DNA of 15,439 nucleotides. It comes from Candidatus Acidiferrum typicum. Its GTDB lineage: Bacteria > Acidobacteriota > Terriglobia > Acidiferrales > UBA7541. The translations under genes were made by a program, and so were the position numbers. The DNA is taken from NCBI GenBank assembly GCA_002478115.1, contig DLMH01000030.1, positions 1 to 15,439 of the forward strand. Reading direction: 5' to 3'. Position 1 is the stretch's first letter. Every line of letters starts with the position of its first letter. Positions 7,083 to 14,236 of this stretch are shown one piece after another. A model generated the notes under the pieces. The model saw nothing but the letters and a program-made list of their open reading frames with translations. It did not search any database and was not told where the DNA came from.

Positions 7083-8579
7083 TCACTCCACCACGCTGGC
7101 GATGCCTTCCTCTATCCGCGCGAGCTCTTCGTCCGTAATTTCGGCAAACATATCCCGCTTATTTTCCGCGAGCCTTCCCTTGTTTTGCATGATCAGACGC
7201 ACCAACAATGACGCCCGCCTGTCGGGCATGTCGACAATTTCCTTTGCTTCATCCAACGCACGATCGTACTTTTCAATGAACCCTATCTCCTCTCGCAGGT
7301 CTTTCTCAATCGTTTCCGCTACACATTCATAGAGGTACTCCGTTTGTGGAGTCGCGTCGAAATATTGATACAAGCTCTTCGTCTCATTGAGAATCGTCAT
7401 TCGTTGCGCCTTGCCCATCCGATATTCGATGAAGGGCGCCATTTTCCCTGAAAATGCGCTGAGCGCCTTGTCGTACCTCGCTGGGTCGCGCAACATGACC
7501 GCGGAAACCGGGAACACGATCCCCTGTGGGGTGTAGCCTAACCTCGCCAGACTGTGATGGATCAGAAACCGATGGATCCGCCCATTGCCATCCTCGAACG
7601 GATGTACGAATACAAAACCGAACCCGGTGAGCGCGGACGCGCATACCGCATCGACTTGTTCCTTCTCGACGCGTGCGACCATGCGCATCCATCCATCCAT
7701 CAGGGATGGAACGTCTTCTGGTCTGGGGCAAACAAAATGAACGACCTCGACATAGTTGGGGCCCGTTTCTGACACATAATTCTGCCCTGTACGCCAATCC
7801 TTCTGCGCGTAACGAGCATCGACGATTGCATTCTGTAGCTCTACGAAAGCAGCCTTGCTCGAGGTATCAAATTCAGGAGCGTGAGCCAGCGCACGAACGA
7901 ACCGTTCGGCTCGTTCGGAAGTGGGCTTTTCTCCTTCGATAGCGAAGGAGGATTTCGTTTCCTTCGTGAAGAGATAGTGCACAGCCCTTCTTAGGACGAT
8001 AGGGTCACAGTTTTCCACTATCTTTTTGGCCTCGGCTTCGAGACCCCGTGCCATGGCCGTATTGAGCATCTCTGTACGCCGTATCGTCGGGCAGTAGTCT
8101 CGATTTCCCAGGAGATTATCAATCACTCTCTGTCTGCGGACCCGTATGCCCGCGGTCGTCACGTGCAATGCTGGGTCCAGCAACAAGACGTTGTTCGTGG
8201 GCGGTACATCCGGTACATCAAGGGTTCTCCCAGACAAGAGCTCGTACAAATACCAAGCTCGGCGCACATATTTCCCGATGTGCTCCGACCGTACCCACTT
8301 CTCCATGTCTTCCCGCGAGACCTTTTGGAACGCTGCCGCGAGTACCCCAACATCAACCGGTTCGTAGCGCATCGCAAACCGGAGTTGTCCGAAAAGGTCT
8401 GTCGGTGCGTAAGAGAGCGGATACTGTTCAAGAATAGAAGCGCCTGAGATTTTGGTTCGCCGCGCCCCCTGAACCGCCTCGGAACGCACTGCTGGCAGAG
8501 GCACTCTAAGTCGTAAATCCTCGATCAATCTTGACAGGCCAATAAGCCCGGCTTGTTTGACCATGTTATTCAAAACCAT
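7083..8579 (-). CDS. Fic-domain protein, class II (N-terminal inhibitory helix)
   Basis: This intact 498-residue protein should transfer AMP (or a related group) from a nucleotide to a target side chain. The catalytic motif HPFEDGNGRIHR is at 326-337, with catalytic His326 and phosphate-binding Gly/Asn/Arg residues, fitting HxFx(D/E)GNGRxxR. The flap (DWRTGQNYVSETGPNY, 261-276) precedes it at the usual distance. The inhibitory motif (S/T)xxxE(G/N) is present before the core as Ser211-FAI-Glu215-Gly216, making it a class II, self-inhibited Fic that needs no separate antitoxin. Residues 1-180 form a helical N-terminal region, possibly DNA- or partner-binding. The tail (410-498) is helical and charged. 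Starts at 8579 or 8564 are both possible; neither has a Shine-Dalgarno. It is the only minus-strand gene between two HNH copies. Confidence 0.9.
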   Translation of the reverse strand: MVLNNMVKQAGLIGLSRLIEDLRLRVPLPAVRSEAVQGARRTKISGASILEQYPLSYAPTDLFGQLRFAMRYEPVDVGVLAAAFQKVSREDMEKWVRSEHIGKYVRRAWYLYELLSGRTLDVPDVPPTNNVLLLDPALHVTTAGIRVRRQRVIDNLLGNRDYCPTIRRTEMLNTAMARGLEAEAKKIVENCDPIVLRRAVHYLFTKETKSSFAIEGEKPTSERAERFVRALAHAPEFDTSSKAAFVELQNAIVDARYAQKDWRTGQNYVSETGPNYVEVVHFVCPRPEDVPSLMDGWMRMVARVEKEQVDAVCASALTGFGFVFVHPFEDGNGRIHRFLIHHSLARLGYTPQGIVFPVSAVMLRDPARYDKALSAFSGKMAPFIEYRMGKAQRMTILNETKSLYQYFDATPQTEYLYECVAETIEKDLREEIGFIEKYDRALDEAKEIVDMPDRRASLLVRLIMQNKGRLAENKRDMFAEITDEELARIEEGIASVVE

Positions 8580-8592
8580 TAAATGTTATTCA
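8563..8592. repeat. 10-bp direct repeat over the Fic start codon
   Basis: ATGTTATTCA occurs at 8563-8572 and 8583-8592, exactly 20 bp apart. The copies bracket the first possible Fic start (8579), and one includes part of the second (8564). They may be binding sites or the trace of a small duplication. Confidence 0.5.
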
Positions 8593-8596
8593 CCAA

Positions 8597-8709
8597 CGCT
8601 AAGAACTGCCACTTAGTGTCCGGTTTCACTAAGCCTTGATACCATAAAAATTCACTAAAGTACATTCAAAAACACTAATTAAGGGACATTGATACACACA
8701 AACGCTAAG
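8597..8709 (-). promoter_or_regulatory. Fic upstream region with repeated C(A/G)CTAA boxes and a putative promoter
   Basis: Five plus-strand copies of C(A/G)CTAA start at 8597, 8627, 8653, 8673 and 8703, and one inverted copy (CTTAGTG) lies at 8612-8618. The copies are 20, 26 or 30 bp apart, and the inverted one is midway between the first two. On the minus strand TTGAAT (8669-8664) and TATGGT (8646-8641), 17 bases apart, form a plausible promoter. One box lies in its spacer, one just upstream of the -35 and one near the expected transcript start, an arrangement fit for cooperative repression. Confidence 0.5.
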
Positions 8710-8763
8710 GCGAGACATTTCTGCCTTATGCGGAGAGCCTTTCCCACCATATGATCAGCGTAA

Positions 8764-8973
8764 GCCCCGCCGGAGATTCGACCCCGAAAGTACCAAGCTT
8801 TCCGCAAACAGGTTTTGGAGAGAGACGGATGGCGTTGTCAACGGTGCGGGACGCCCAGAAACCTGCAGGTCCATCACAGGAAATTCCGCAGCAGGTTGGG
8901 GGACGACAGTGCACAAAACCTCATCACCCTGTGCGTCGACTGCCATCGAGTTGCGCACGAGTTTCAGAGATAA
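8764..8973 (+). pseudogene. Second HNH endonuclease copy, frameshifted
   Basis: From about 8791 the frame reads YQAFRKQVLERDGWRCQRCG, then RNLQVHHRKFRSRLGDDSAQ and NLITLCVDCHRVAHEFQR before a TAA at 8971-8973: a nearly complete HNH domain with all Cys, His and Asn positions kept. The expected beginning (KPRRRFDPE) is in another frame just upstream. Inserting one base near 8788-8793 would join the two and give the same spacing as in the first HNH gene, so a single-base deletion is likely. No ATG is in frame with the joined start, so the 5' end is also damaged. It is a paralogue of the gene at 6514-6747. Confidence 0.75.
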
Positions 8974-9437
8974 GCGCCTCTGTCACTCTGTAGAAGGCTC
9001 CGTGTCAACCATAGCAAGGTGTCATTCTCTGTGAGGAATCTCGGAACTCAAATCTCAGACTTTAAGTCTCGTTGATTCTGCGGCCCTTGCACCCACCGCC
9101 CCACCGGAAACCCGGAACTAAGCCCCAGTTTCGGACTACAAATGGACTACCCGCTGGGCGATGGGTCATCGCTGGGTAGGCCGTGCGTACAATGGTTTGA
9201 ACCAGGACTCTGCACTCAAAAACCTGGCCGCAGCATTGCATGCTGCGGTGGTCAGAAGTACAGTATCGGTCTACCGGGAAGTTAAAACGGAAATCCCGGC
9301 TGAGCTGCGCGCAGTTGCTCTCCCGCCCCCGCCAACCGAGCGCTAACTCCGGGTGCAGTCGTTCTGCGGCTGCATGCTGTGCTGGAACCCCGATGTAGGG
9401 GAGCTGGTAAGGCTATCTGCCGGCGCCGTCGTGGAAT
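8974..9437. other. Stretch without a recognisable gene
   Basis: An open frame at 9161-9346 could encode 61 residues but has no family resemblance or ribosome binding site, so I do not call it. A CCCC-GATGTA-GGGG hairpin at 9388-9401 lies about 50 bases before the next start and might affect its leader, but it is weak. Confidence 0.4.
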
Positions 9438-9450
9438 GGAGGTCATGCCC

Positions 9451-11817
9451 ATGTTTCTCGATTTTTATCACCTGTGCGAACAGCCGTTTGGCGTCACGCC
9501 CGACCCGGCGTATCTGTACCCGAGCCACACGCACTGCGAGGCGCTCGACTCGCTCACAGAAGCAATCCTGGGCGACCGGGGATTTCTGGCCCTGATCGCG
9601 GAGCCGGGCATGGGCAAGACGACGCTCCTATATCAACTGCTCGAGGGACTGCGCGATACGGCGCGCGCCGTGTTCTTGTTCCAGACGCAGTGCAACTCCC
9701 GCGAATTTTTCCAATACCTTCTGAGCGAGCTCGGGGTCGATTCGACGGGCATGGGACTCGTGGCCATGCACAACAAGTTGAATGAAATATTGTTTGCTGA
9801 AATGCTGGCGGGCAAGCGATTTGTCCTGATCGTCGATGAGGCGCAAAACCTGGACGATACGGTGCTCGAAACCATCCGGCTGCTCTCGAACTTCGAGACG
9901 CCGCACACCAAACTGTTGCAAATCGTTCTGGCCGGGCAGCCGCAACTCGGGGAGAAACTCGGGCAGAAGCAGTTGGCGCAACTCCTGCAGCGCATTACGG
10001 TGGTGAAGCATCTGGAAGCTCTGTCGCCGGAGGAAACGGCCGGTTATGTCAGGCACCGGCTGAAAGTGGCGGGCCATTGCGGCCAAGCGCTATTCGAGCC
10101 GGAGGCCTTGGTGCTCGTCGCCGAGCGAAGCCAGGGCATTCCGAGAAACATCAACAAGATCTGCTTCCGCGCTTTGCTGGAAGCATATGCCAGAGGGCGC
10201 CACACGGTGTCTCCGGACATCGTCGAGAAGGCATATCGTAAGTTGGACGTCGTAGCCGTTGCTCGTCCGACACTGACGCCGATGCCGGCGCCATCGCCTG
10301 TGTCTACGCGCACGAATTCTGCGGAGGCAGCCGGCGTCCCTGCGGCGCTACGACTTACGTACAAGCCGCTCGCGGAGTTTGGCTTGCCAGGCTGGGGCCT
10401 TTGGGCGAGCGCACTCGTTGCTGTTCTGCTGTCGGCGGGCCTGGCCCTGCCGCGTAACGTCCTGCCGGAAATGATGCAGGTAATGCGCGATCAACTGACA
10501 GCAACAAAGAGCCTGGTGCATCGCGGAAAAGCCGGGGATGGGCGGCAAACGCCGGGTGTTCGGGACTCGGCGGAGAGCAGGGAGGCCGTCGAACCACGGC
10601 TAAGCGAGCGTGGCATGCCGAACGTCACCGCCATCCAAACATCGAGCGCAGAGAGCGATGCGCGAGTTGTCGTCATGCTCGACGATGCGGTCGAGTACGA
10701 CTCGGCGCGCATTGCTTCGCCCGACCGTATCTATTTCGATCTTTACGGTGCGCGGCTAAGCCCGTCCGTCGGCCAGAAGACAGTTCCTGTCGAAGGTGGG
10801 CTCTTGAAGTGGGTGCGGGCCGCGCAAAATAGGGACGACGTGGTCCGGTTGGTTCTCGATGCGGATGGGGCGCAGGATTACTCCGCCCAGTTGTTATCGG
10901 ACCCGTACCGCCTGGTAATCGACGTTCACGCGCAAGCGATGGCTGCAGCGAAGTTCGGTCTGAGCTCGGATGCGGCGACGCAGAACGTGGCCGAGGCGCC
11001 GCCGAAACCGAGCGCCAGCCACGAAACGGGACTCTCACTGACGCGGGAATTGGGGCTGAAGATCAACCGCATCGCGATTGATCCCGGCCACGGGGGGTAC
11101 GACACGGGCACGATGGGGCCGCACGGTCTGCTCGAAAAGAACCTTTGCCTCGATGTGGCGCTACGGTTGGGCCAACTGATCGAAGAAAACATTGCGAATG
11201 CAGAAGTGGTCTACACGCGCAAGGACGACAGGCACGTTCCACTGGAAGAGCGCACGGCGATCGCCAACGGCGCCAACGCGGACCTGTTCATCTCGATTCA
11301 CGCGAATTCGAGCGAGAGCCGCGAAGCGCGCGGCGTCGAAACGTATTACCTGAGCCTGGCAGCTTCCCCGGAATCCAGAGAACTCGCGACGCGCGAAAAC
11401 GCGCTGGCGAAATCTTCCCTCCACGATCTTCCGGACCTCATCAAGAAGATCACGCGCAACGAGAAGGTCGCGGAATCGAAGCTGCTTGCCCTGGATATCC
11501 AGAACGCGCTCTCGCAGCGGCTCCAGCTTGTGAGCCGGTGCGAGACGAACCGCGGCGTGAAGCAGGCACCCTTCGTGGTTTTGACCGGCGCCAAAATGCC
11601 TGCCGTGCTCTCAGAGATTTCTTTCGTCAGCAATGCGAGCGACGAGAGCCTGCTGCTCGAGAGCGACCAGCGCCAGCGCGTCGCCGAGGGCCTGTACCGC
11701 GGCATTGCGGCCTATCTCGATAGCTTGCACAGCCTGCCCCATAAAAAGCAGGAGCTGGTCAGTGAAAACCGTCCCAGCACACCATCGGGTTTCGCAACAG
11801 CAACAGCCGCGAAATGA
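9451..11817 (+). CDS. ExeA-like AAA ATPase / AMIN / N-acetylmuramoyl-L-alanine amidase fusion
   Basis: The ATG at 9451 is chosen because GGAGG at 9438-9442 lies eight bases upstream and the product then begins MFLDFYHLCEQPFGVTPDP, the usual ExeA/GspA start; it gives 788 residues. Residues 1-265 are an AAA+ ATPase with Walker A AEPGMGKTT (50-58), Walker B VLIVDE (125-130) and a sensor-type segment IVLAGQPQL (158-166). A Pro-rich linker leads to one transmembrane helix at about 312-334. Residues 390-493 match an AMIN domain, which localises amidases at the envelope. Residues 537-757 are a zinc amidase (Amidase_3): His547 in DPGHGG, Glu562, His617 in SIHAN, and catalytic Glu722 in SEISFVSN. The helix places the ATPase in the cytoplasm and the amidase in the periplasm, where it would remove stem peptides from peptidoglycan. 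The fusion recalls ExeA, an ATPase linked to a peptidoglycan-binding domain for secretin assembly. Confidence 0.9.
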   Translation: MFLDFYHLCEQPFGVTPDPAYLYPSHTHCEALDSLTEAILGDRGFLALIAEPGMGKTTLLYQLLEGLRDTARAVFLFQTQCNSREFFQYLLSELGVDSTGMGLVAMHNKLNEILFAEMLAGKRFVLIVDEAQNLDDTVLETIRLLSNFETPHTKLLQIVLAGQPQLGEKLGQKQLAQLLQRITVVKHLEALSPEETAGYVRHRLKVAGHCGQALFEPEALVLVAERSQGIPRNINKICFRALLEAYARGRHTVSPDIVEKAYRKLDVVAVARPTLTPMPAPSPVSTRTNSAEAAGVPAALRLTYKPLAEFGLPGWGLWASALVAVLLSAGLALPRNVLPEMMQVMRDQLTATKSLVHRGKAGDGRQTPGVRDSAESREAVEPRLSERGMPNVTAIQTSSAESDARVVVMLDDAVEYDSARIASPDRIYFDLYGARLSPSVGQKTVPVEGGLLKWVRAAQNRDDVVRLVLDADGAQDYSAQLLSDPYRLVIDVHAQAMAAAKFGLSSDAATQNVAEAPPKPSASHETGLSLTRELGLKINRIAIDPGHGGYDTGTMGPHGLLEKNLCLDVALRLGQLIEENIANAEVVYTRKDDRHVPLEERTAIANGANADLFISIHANSSESREARGVETYYLSLAASPESRELATRENALAKSSLHDLPDLIKKITRNEKVAESKLLALDIQNALSQRLQLVSRCETNRGVKQAPFVVLTGAKMPAVLSEISFVSNASDESLLLESDQRQRVAEGLYRGIAAYLDSLHSLPHKKQELVSENRPSTPSGFATATAAK

Positions 11818-11834
11818 AATGGGCCCGGCGGAAC

Positions 11835-12110
11835 TCAGTGGCCCCGGTCGCACAAGGATTCGACGAATGCCGCGAACCCATCGCGCAGCCAGCCATCAAG
11901 CTGCGCCGGTTCTTTGAGTTGTTGTCCACGCCTGCGGGGCACAGCCACAAAGCGGCAGGGAAATTCCGGAAGGCTGGTCATGTCGCCCTAGAGCTTTTCA
12001 AACTGCGCCACCGGCAAGATATCTTCCTGACCTTTTCCCCAGCTTTTTTTGACGTCCCTCAGCGTGATATAGGTGGGCATGCGAGCGGCCAGCGTTCGCA
12101 CGGCGGACAT
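11835..12110 (-). pseudogene. Small protein of unknown function interrupted by a TAG codon
   Basis: From the ATG at 12110 the minus-strand frame reads [20 protein letters not shown] and continues to [10 protein letters not shown], then TAG at 11988-11990 (codon 41). The same frame goes on with [20 protein letters not shown] and [20 protein letters not shown] to a TGA at 11835-11837. Both halves have strongly protein-like composition, and changing TAG to CAG (Gln) would give a 91-residue protein. I recognise no family. It is convergent with the amidase gene, 17 bases apart. Confidence 0.55.
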
Positions 12111-12241
12111 TTATTTCTAACAGCGCGTTTATTAACCTATACTCAATTGATTCCTCTGGTTCCGAGCGCTCCGCAAAGATCTATTATGGAACGTCGATTT
12201 CTTGAGCCAAGACTCGAATTCGTTTTCGGCAAAAGCCAAGC

Positions 12242-12341
12242 CTGAAAAGGGGGTCTTGCTGTGGAGAAGAAACGGTTTGCAGTAGAACAACTCCTGGCCA
12301 CTTTGAAGCAGGCGGAATCAGGAATACTGGTGGCGGAGTTG
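12242..12341 (+). mobile_element. 5' end of an IS3-family transposase orfA
   Basis: Starting at GTG 12261 the frame encodes EKKRFAVEQLLATLKQAES and GILVAEL, the stereotyped N-terminus of IS3-family OrfA proteins (usually KKxRFxxEQIxxxLKQAExGxxVAEL, followed by the helix-turn-helix GISxxTFYxW). The similarity ends abruptly at about 12341, where a lipoprotein signal peptide begins. A GGGGG run upstream (12249-12253) may be the element's own ribosome binding site. No matching right end of the element was found. Confidence 0.7.
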
Positions 12342-13100
12342 AAGAGAACTCTAATCGGCCTCCTACTGGGCTGCTTGCTGCTTGGTGGCTTGTTCTTCCA
12401 GGTGGCTTGTGGAAGTGGGGGGAGCGGCACGAGCGGTGGGGGGACTCCGCCGGGTACTCCACCAGGCACCTCGACCTACACTACCAGCTTCCCTTTGACT
12501 GAGAATCCCATCTCCGAGGGCGGTAAGTGGATCAATGGCGGAACGACCGGCCTGGATTGGGCAAACGTTCAAACGACGCCAGGGTTGGCCTTCGGCACCC
12601 AGACGGACACTATTAATTACGATGATTCTACCGCAATACTCGCCGGAAGTTGGGGTCCGAGCCAGACGGTGCAGGCCACGGTCCATGTGCTCAACCAGAG
12701 TTCTGGATTGTTTGAGGAGGTGGAACTGCGGGTGCACACTTCCATTTCCGCGCACAGCATTACGGGCTACGAAATCAATTGCTCAGTGGTTCCGAGCAAT
12801 CCCTACCTGCAGATTGTCCGCTGGAATGGGCCGCTGGCGAACTCCGGCAACACGAACAATGGCTTCACGCAGCTTGCGGGCAGTTCGACAAGCTGTGTTG
12901 ATGGCGACGTCCTCAAGGCGACCATCGTCGGTAGCACGATCACGGCCTACCTCAATGGCGTGCAGATGGTACAAGCCACGGACAGCACCTATCCGAACGG
13001 CAGTCCAGGCATGGGATTCTATATCCAAAGCGGAAGCGCGTCACAAGAAAGCGATTACGGCTTCTCGAGTTTTGCGGCTACAGATGGATCAGCTAACTAG
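12261..13100 (+). CDS. Secreted lipoprotein with jelly-roll-like domain, 5' end fused to IS3 orfA
   Basis: As read from GTG 12261, the product is 279 residues. Residues 1-27 belong to an IS3 transposase start. Residues 28-49 (KRTLIGLLLGCLLLGGLFFQ) form a signal sequence leading to Cys50 in VACGSGGSG, a plausible though not ideal lipobox followed by a Gly/Ser/Pro linker (GTPPGTPPGT). Residues 75-275 are rich in beta strands (WINGGTTGLDWANV, VELRVHTSISAHSI, ATIVGSTITAYLNGVQMVQA), resembling concanavalin-like/LamG-type carbohydrate-binding or structural domains. It should be an envelope-attached or surface protein. A TTG at 12339 may be the remnant of the original start, since TTG-AAG-AGA-ACT fits a short signal peptide. 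Whether the fused form is still exported is uncertain. Confidence 0.75.
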   Translation: MEKKRFAVEQLLATLKQAESGILVAELKRTLIGLLLGCLLLGGLFFQVACGSGGSGTSGGGTPPGTPPGTSTYTTSFPLTENPISEGGKWINGGTTGLDWANVQTTPGLAFGTQTDTINYDDSTAILAGSWGPSQTVQATVHVLNQSSGLFEEVELRVHTSISAHSITGYEINCSVVPSNPYLQIVRWNGPLANSGNTNNGFTQLAGSSTSCVDGDVLKATIVGSTITAYLNGVQMVQATDSTYPNGSPGMGFYIQSGSASQESDYGFSSFAATDGSAN

Positions 13101-13206
13101 GGTCCCGCCACTCCCGCCCGACCTGCCCCCGGGTCTCGCGGAGGAGATCATCTCTTTATTGTATTCTCGGCGCGGTCAGGGCAAAACTGCGCGAGGTTGT
13201 ATGAAC

Positions 13207-13835
13207 TCACCAAAGAAAGGGAACCGTTGCAGAAGTTTCGTTGGAATTAAGGCTCTGGTAGCCTCGGGCGTCCTCAGCCCGAGTCACATAGTAATAGGTT
13301 ACGCCGTTATTGACAGGCTTGTCCGTGTAGGTAGGCCCCTGAATAAGTGAAGTATAGATCATCACGTAATCAGCTCCGTGTGTCGTACTGTGATACACAT
13401 TGTATCCAGCGACGGGCGAGGTGCTGGCTCTCCAGGTGAGAGTGACAGTGTGGTGTTTGCCGAGCGATTGCAACCGGGGTACCGGTGGCTCTCCGTTGGT
13501 TACGCGGAACCATCCCACACTTAGTAGCAAGACAATAAGCACTGCCATCCCAGTCCCAATCTTCGTCCAGACGCGAAGCGCGCGGTCTCGGAGCAGCAAA
13601 ATCTGACACACGACCAAAAGAGCGCCAGCAGGATGCCACCGAGTGCAAAAGCCAAAAACCAGGCTCCGCTTAGCGCCTCTGGCACGAGTGACGGAATTCG
13701 GTGGGACTTTTTTCTCAACCACGGATCAATCCAAATATTTTCGACTGTGAAGAAAAAGAGCACTGACGTAAGCCCCCAAGCAATTCGGGTTATCCTTGAG
13801 CCATGACCCGAGGGGCGCAGCGAACCCCTTCTCAT
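13207..13835 (-). pseudogene. Membrane-anchored fibronectin type III protein, frameshifted
   Basis: Two overlapping minus-strand frames together make one protein. The first (ATG 13835) encodes ITRIAWGLTSVLFFFTVENI and, after a loop, GAWFLAFALGGILLALF. The second continues with VVCQILLLRDRALRVWTKIG, a third hydrophobic helix (TGMAVLIVLLLSVGWF) and a fibronectin type III domain (VTLTWRASTSPVAGYNVYHS through GVTYYYVTRAEDARG) to the stop at 13207. Adding one base to the four-base A tract at 13616-13619 would restore a protein of about 209 residues with three membrane helices and a C-terminal fibronectin III domain outside the membrane. The second half alone (from 13722) is still long enough to be made. 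The role is unknown. Confidence 0.65.
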
Positions 13836-13915
13836 CTAATGCTCTCCCTAAGCGAATCGCACCCAAATATAGTTCATCTCCTGCTTCAGCTCCACATCGA
13901 TTGAACCGTTGGGGC

Positions 13916-14176
13916 TTATCGTAGGGTCATTACAAAGCCAAGGCGTTCACGTTCCCACGCCATAATGCGCAGATCTAGTTCAAATGACGCAGCGATGGAA
14001 AGGTACATCCGTCTCGCCTGATTACTGCACTTCCTGCTTACCAGTAATTGAGTTGTGCGCTTAGTGCGTTTGTCATCGAGTGCGCTAAAGGCGCTCTGGA
14101 AAACTGCCTCAAACTCTGTTTTTGGAGCCTGCACAACTTGTACGCGGTGTCGGCTACCGAACGGAGCACCCTTCAT
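13916..14176 (-). CDS. Doubtful small hypothetical protein
   Basis: The ATG at 14176 would give 86 residues (MKGAPFGSRHRVQVV through AWERERLGFVMTLR). It lies in a gap between two minus-strand fibronectin III genes, has no recognisable domain and no clear ribosome binding site. The composition is compatible with a real helical protein, but chance cannot be excluded. Confidence 0.25.
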   Translation of the reverse strand: MKGAPFGSRHRVQVVQAPKTEFEAVFQSAFSALDDKRTKRTTQLLVSRKCSNQARRMYLSIAASFELDLRIMAWERERLGFVMTLR

Positions 14177-14236
14177 GGATAGCACGGATCATACCGGCAC
14201 GGATGTTCACGAGGCGGCTTGAAAACATATGATTGC

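Noticed and set aside
9200..9230. tRNA T-arm-like GGTTTGAACC sequence
   Set aside because: No matching acceptor, D-arm or anticodon arm could be found around it.
9161..9346. Open frame of 61 codons upstream of the amidase fusion
   Set aside because: It has no ribosome binding site, no family resemblance and a tail rich in Pro and Arg; it is probably chance.
9379..9450. Upstream start of the ATPase-amidase fusion at 9379
   Set aside because: The extra 24 residues are Arg-rich and unlike the family; the GGAGG at 9438-9442 is placed correctly for the ATG at 9451.
2745..12110. Reassigned stop codons as an explanation for the in-frame TAA and TAG codons
   Set aside because: Intact genes here end normally at TAG (esterase, antitoxin), TGA (toxin) and TAA (amidase fusion has TGA, HNH copy TAA), so a changed code does not fit; decay or sequence error is simpler.
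11814..12245. Plus-strand open frame of 143 codons
   Set aside because: It overlaps the end of the amidase gene and lies antisense to the better-supported interrupted gene at 11835-12110.
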